From Tidjanibacter sp. (lineage in GTDB: Bacteria; Bacteroidota; Bacteroidia; Bacteroidales; Rikenellaceae), in the NCBI GenBank assembly GCA_017390585.1, contig JAFPBB010000015.1, positions 1-64,000 on the forward strand: a stretch of DNA of 64,000 nt. Reading direction: 5' to 3'. The first letter of the stretch is position 1. The number at the start of each line of letters is the position of its first letter. The notes below the pieces were generated by a model, which worked only from the letters and a program-made list of their open reading frames with translations, searched no databases and was not told where the DNA came from. Below, piece after piece: positions 61,987 through 64,000 of this stretch. The position numbers were made by a program, and so were the translations under genes.

Positions 61987-63423
61987 ATGAAAAAACTTTT
62001 ACTCGTTGCTGCTGTGGCACTCGCATCCATTGTGGGCGCACAGGCACAGACCGCTGAGGTGAATCAGTATGGTCAGAAGGTTACCTCTATTCCAATCCAG
62101 CCCACCGTGCAGGATGGTATTTTGGTGTTCCAGAACAAAGAGGCCGGCTACAAGATGTGGTTCGACGTTCGCGTTCAGGGTGACGCTGCCGTTTACTTCG
62201 GCTACGACAAGAATCTCACTCAGATTGGTAACGGTATGAGCTTCCGCCGTACCCGTTTTGCCGTGAAGACTCAGATCGACGAGAACTGGTACGCAGAGTT
62301 GGATACCGACTGGTCGAGCGGTATTGTAGAGCTCAAAGACGCTATTCTTCAGTACGACGGTATTGAGAACTTGCAGATTAAGATGGGTAACTTCAAGGAG
62401 AACTTCTCGATTCAGCGCAACTCCACCAGCCGCTACCTCCTCTTTATGGAGCGTGCTATGGTTACCTACTTGGCTCCTTCGCGCCATATGGGTGTGAACT
62501 TCCGCTACAACACTCCCGCTCTGTGGGCTTCGTTCGGCGTATTTGGTCCCGAGATTAAGGGTGCCGAGGAGCAGACCTTTATGGAGGATGGCAACAAAGA
62601 CTACGGTCTGGATGCTGGTCTTTCCTACACCGGTAAACTTGTTTGGAGGCCTTTGCACAAGAAGACCAACCAGTCGCTCCACATTGGTGCCGCATTCTCC
62701 TATCGTGAGCCTAAGGTGAGCTCTACTGATGGTTACAACGCTATCCGTTATAGCACTCGTAACTCCACCAGCATCAACCGCAAGAAATTCCTCGACACCG
62801 ACGCTATCAAAGGTCTCGACCACGAGTTCCTCTGGACCGTTGAGCTCGCAGGTCACTACAATTCGTTGCGCTATGAGGCTGCCTACATCTCGCGTCAGGC
62901 ATATCTCGATCCCGAGAAGAATCCCCAGATGAAAGCGGCTTTGGCAAATAATGAGGAGTGGTTCCTCCGTCCCGCAAGTGGTTGGTATGTTCAGGCTGGT
63001 TATATGCTCTTTGGTGGCCGTCAGAACTACGATGCAGGTGGTGCTAAATACACCCGTTGCACTCGCGGTAAAGATTGGGGCGATCTGGAGTTGGCTGTTC
63101 GCGTAGACCAGCTCGACCTGAACCTCAATAAGTATTTTATGGGTGGTTCGGCTATGCAGTATGCACTCGGTCTGAACTACTATCCCACCGAGAACGTGAA
63201 GTTTATGATCAACTACCAGTTTGCTGACAACGACGTATTTGCCAACGGTAAGGGTGAGCAGGATGGTACCGATGCTACCGCCAAGAAGCCTTATAGCACC
63301 GGTTACAATGCCGACAATAGCATCTGCAAATATCCCTTCGCAATCAGCAAGGGTAAGGATGGCGCACACGGTAAAGGTATCGACTTCCATATGATTTCGT
63401 GCCGCTTCCAGGTTGCATTCTAA
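61987..63423 (+). CDS. OprO/OprP-type porin
   Basis: A 478-residue outer-membrane porin. Signal peptide to ~residue 20 (VGAQAQ). The phosphate-selective porin O/P pattern is seen in GMSFRRTRFAVKTQIDENWYAELDTDW, LQIKMGNFKENFSIQRNSTSRYLLFMERAMV and the later YFMGGSAMQYALGLNYYPTENVKFMINYQFAD. The C-terminal Phe (FQVAF) fits barrel assembly. The frame from 61921 includes leader; the ATG at 61987 starts the signal peptide. Substrate may be phosphate or polyphosphate; proof is lacking. A lamin-tail lipoprotein follows after 53 bases. Confidence 0.88.
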   Translation: MKKLLLVAAVALASIVGAQAQTAEVNQYGQKVTSIPIQPTVQDGILVFQNKEAGYKMWFDVRVQGDAAVYFGYDKNLTQIGNGMSFRRTRFAVKTQIDENWYAELDTDWSSGIVELKDAILQYDGIENLQIKMGNFKENFSIQRNSTSRYLLFMERAMVTYLAPSRHMGVNFRYNTPALWASFGVFGPEIKGAEEQTFMEDGNKDYGLDAGLSYTGKLVWRPLHKKTNQSLHIGAAFSYREPKVSSTDGYNAIRYSTRNSTSINRKKFLDTDAIKGLDHEFLWTVELAGHYNSLRYEAAYISRQAYLDPEKNPQMKAALANNEEWFLRPASGWYVQAGYMLFGGRQNYDAGGAKYTRCTRGKDWGDLELAVRVDQLDLNLNKYFMGGSAMQYALGLNYYPTENVKFMINYQFADNDVFANGKGEQDGTDATAKKPYSTGYNADNSICKYPFAISKGKDGAHGKGIDFHMISCRFQVAF

Positions 63424-63476
63424 TCAGACAACAATAATTTTTCTACTATTTAATAACTTAAACAAACAAAACAATT

Positions 63477-64000
63477 ATGAAAAAACTTTTTGTAGTATTG
63501 GCAAGCGTTGCAATGGTAGCTTGCAACAACAACGACATTCAGGGCGAGGATGGCCCCAACAACAACGGTGGCGACAACAGCGTTAGCGGCGTAGTTCTCA
63601 ACGAGCTTTCGGGTGCCGACAAGTTCATCGAGCTCTACAACACCACCGACGAGGCTATCAACCTCGATGGTCTCTACCTCGTGAAATACGACAGCTCGAA
63701 AGAGGGTGGCAAGAGCACCACTTGGACCGGCAAGGGTAGCATTATGATTCAGCCCAAAGGCTTCGTAGTACTCGAGAGCTCCGACCTCGCAGACCCCGCA
63801 GAGGATGGCGATGAGAACTATGCATATGAGAGTGAGTACCACATCTTCAAAGGTGGTCTCTCGGGCAAGAAGAACGTGTTCATCGAGCTCTACAACGCCA
63901 AAGATGAGAAACTCAGCGAGTTCAAACGTGGCGACGAGGGTGCAGGTTGGAACCAGGTTGGCGGCTTCAACAACGACAAGAAGCACACCTTCTCGCGTGT
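63477..64000 (+). CDS. Lamin-tail-domain lipoprotein, 3' end cut off by window
   Basis: The ATG at 63477 starts a lipoprotein (lipobox MVAC, Cys16) followed by an Asn/Gly-rich spacer and a lamin-tail-like Ig fold: VSGVVLNELSGADKFIELYNTTDEAINLDGLYLV, then KGFVVLESS and KNVFIELYNAKDEKL. The frame is open to the window end (174 codons visible). LTD domains occur on secreted nucleases, phosphatases and DNA- or surface-binding proteins. It follows the porin closely and probably shares its transcript. Confidence 0.82.
   Translation, partial: MKKLFVVLASVAMVACNNNDIQGEDGPNNNGGDNSVSGVVLNELSGADKFIELYNTTDEAINLDGLYLVKYDSSKEGGKSTTWTGKGSIMIQPKGFVVLESSDLADPAEDGDENYAYESEYHIFKGGLSGKKNVFIELYNAKDEKLSEFKRGDEGAGWNQVGGFNNDKKHTFSR

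Noticed and set aside
1..64000. CRISPR arrays, insertion sequences, prophage or integrase genes
   Set aside because: I saw no regularly spaced repeats, transposase, integrase or phage structural genes anywhere in the window.

Overview
This window comes from a Bacteroidales chromosome, most likely a Rikenellaceae/Alistipes-type organism (inference). The signs are: Bacteroidetes-type promoters (TTG, then 19-20 bases, then TAnnTTTG) at several start sites; a UpxY-type antiterminator heading a polysaccharide operon; a fimbrillin-like lipoprotein; TonB-dependent receptors; DUF5689 lipoproteins; a dipeptidyl peptidase IV; an OprO/OprP-type porin; and a fairly GC-rich base composition. Genes are densely packed and many overlap by a few bases.

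Layout. 1-4889: a surface block with a cut-off PEGA/DUF1566-like protein, a multi-PEGA outer-membrane protein and a transglutaminase-like secreted protein, closed by a strong terminator. 5019-23167: a capsule/O-antigen operon: promoter and long leader, upxY, a WecA/MraY-type initiating transferase, ugd, a galacturonokinase-like GHMP kinase with a nucleotidyltransferase, four GT4 glycosyltransferases, a TupA-like ATP-grasp protein, Wzy, Wzx, an NTP_transf_5 protein and rfbACDB for dTDP-rhamnose. 23234-27099: a plug-less outer-membrane barrel followed by two DUF5689 lipoproteins, without any terminator separating them from the capsule genes; a perfect 15-bp terminator follows. 27219-32559: housekeeping genes (def, ruvX, a YqaA-like membrane protein, nhaA, a TfoX-N protein, a GNAT acetyltransferase, tRNA-Pro, nadC). 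32653-38683: DPP IV, then a TonB receptor with a His-rich HMA metal-binding protein and a DUF362 lipoprotein. 38739-39141: tmRNA on the minus strand. 39326-44817: ftsE, gyrB, udk, an acetyltransferase-like protein and an EamA transporter. 44864-48605: the complete hydEGF operon for [FeFe]-hydrogenase maturation. 48686-51001: a pectate lyase lipoprotein. 51148-52075: a TPP riboswitch with an intrinsic terminator controlling a lone methyltransferase. 52186-55660 (minus): a secreted nuclease locus, split by one in-frame TGA and preceded by a 43-residue small protein. 55994-64000: a Bacteroidetes-specific acidic protein, ligA, dapA, a DUF4919 protein, a clostripain-type protease, an OprO/OprP-type porin and the start of a lamin-tail-domain lipoprotein.

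The most unusual signals are the TPP riboswitch in front of a methyltransferase, for which mutually exclusive P1, antiterminator and terminator pairings can be drawn; the single TGA that separates a five-domain lipoprotein from an in-frame nuclease domain; the galacturonokinase-like kinase plus nucleotidyltransferase pair in the capsule operon; and the metal-uptake module of TonB receptor plus His-tailed HMA protein.
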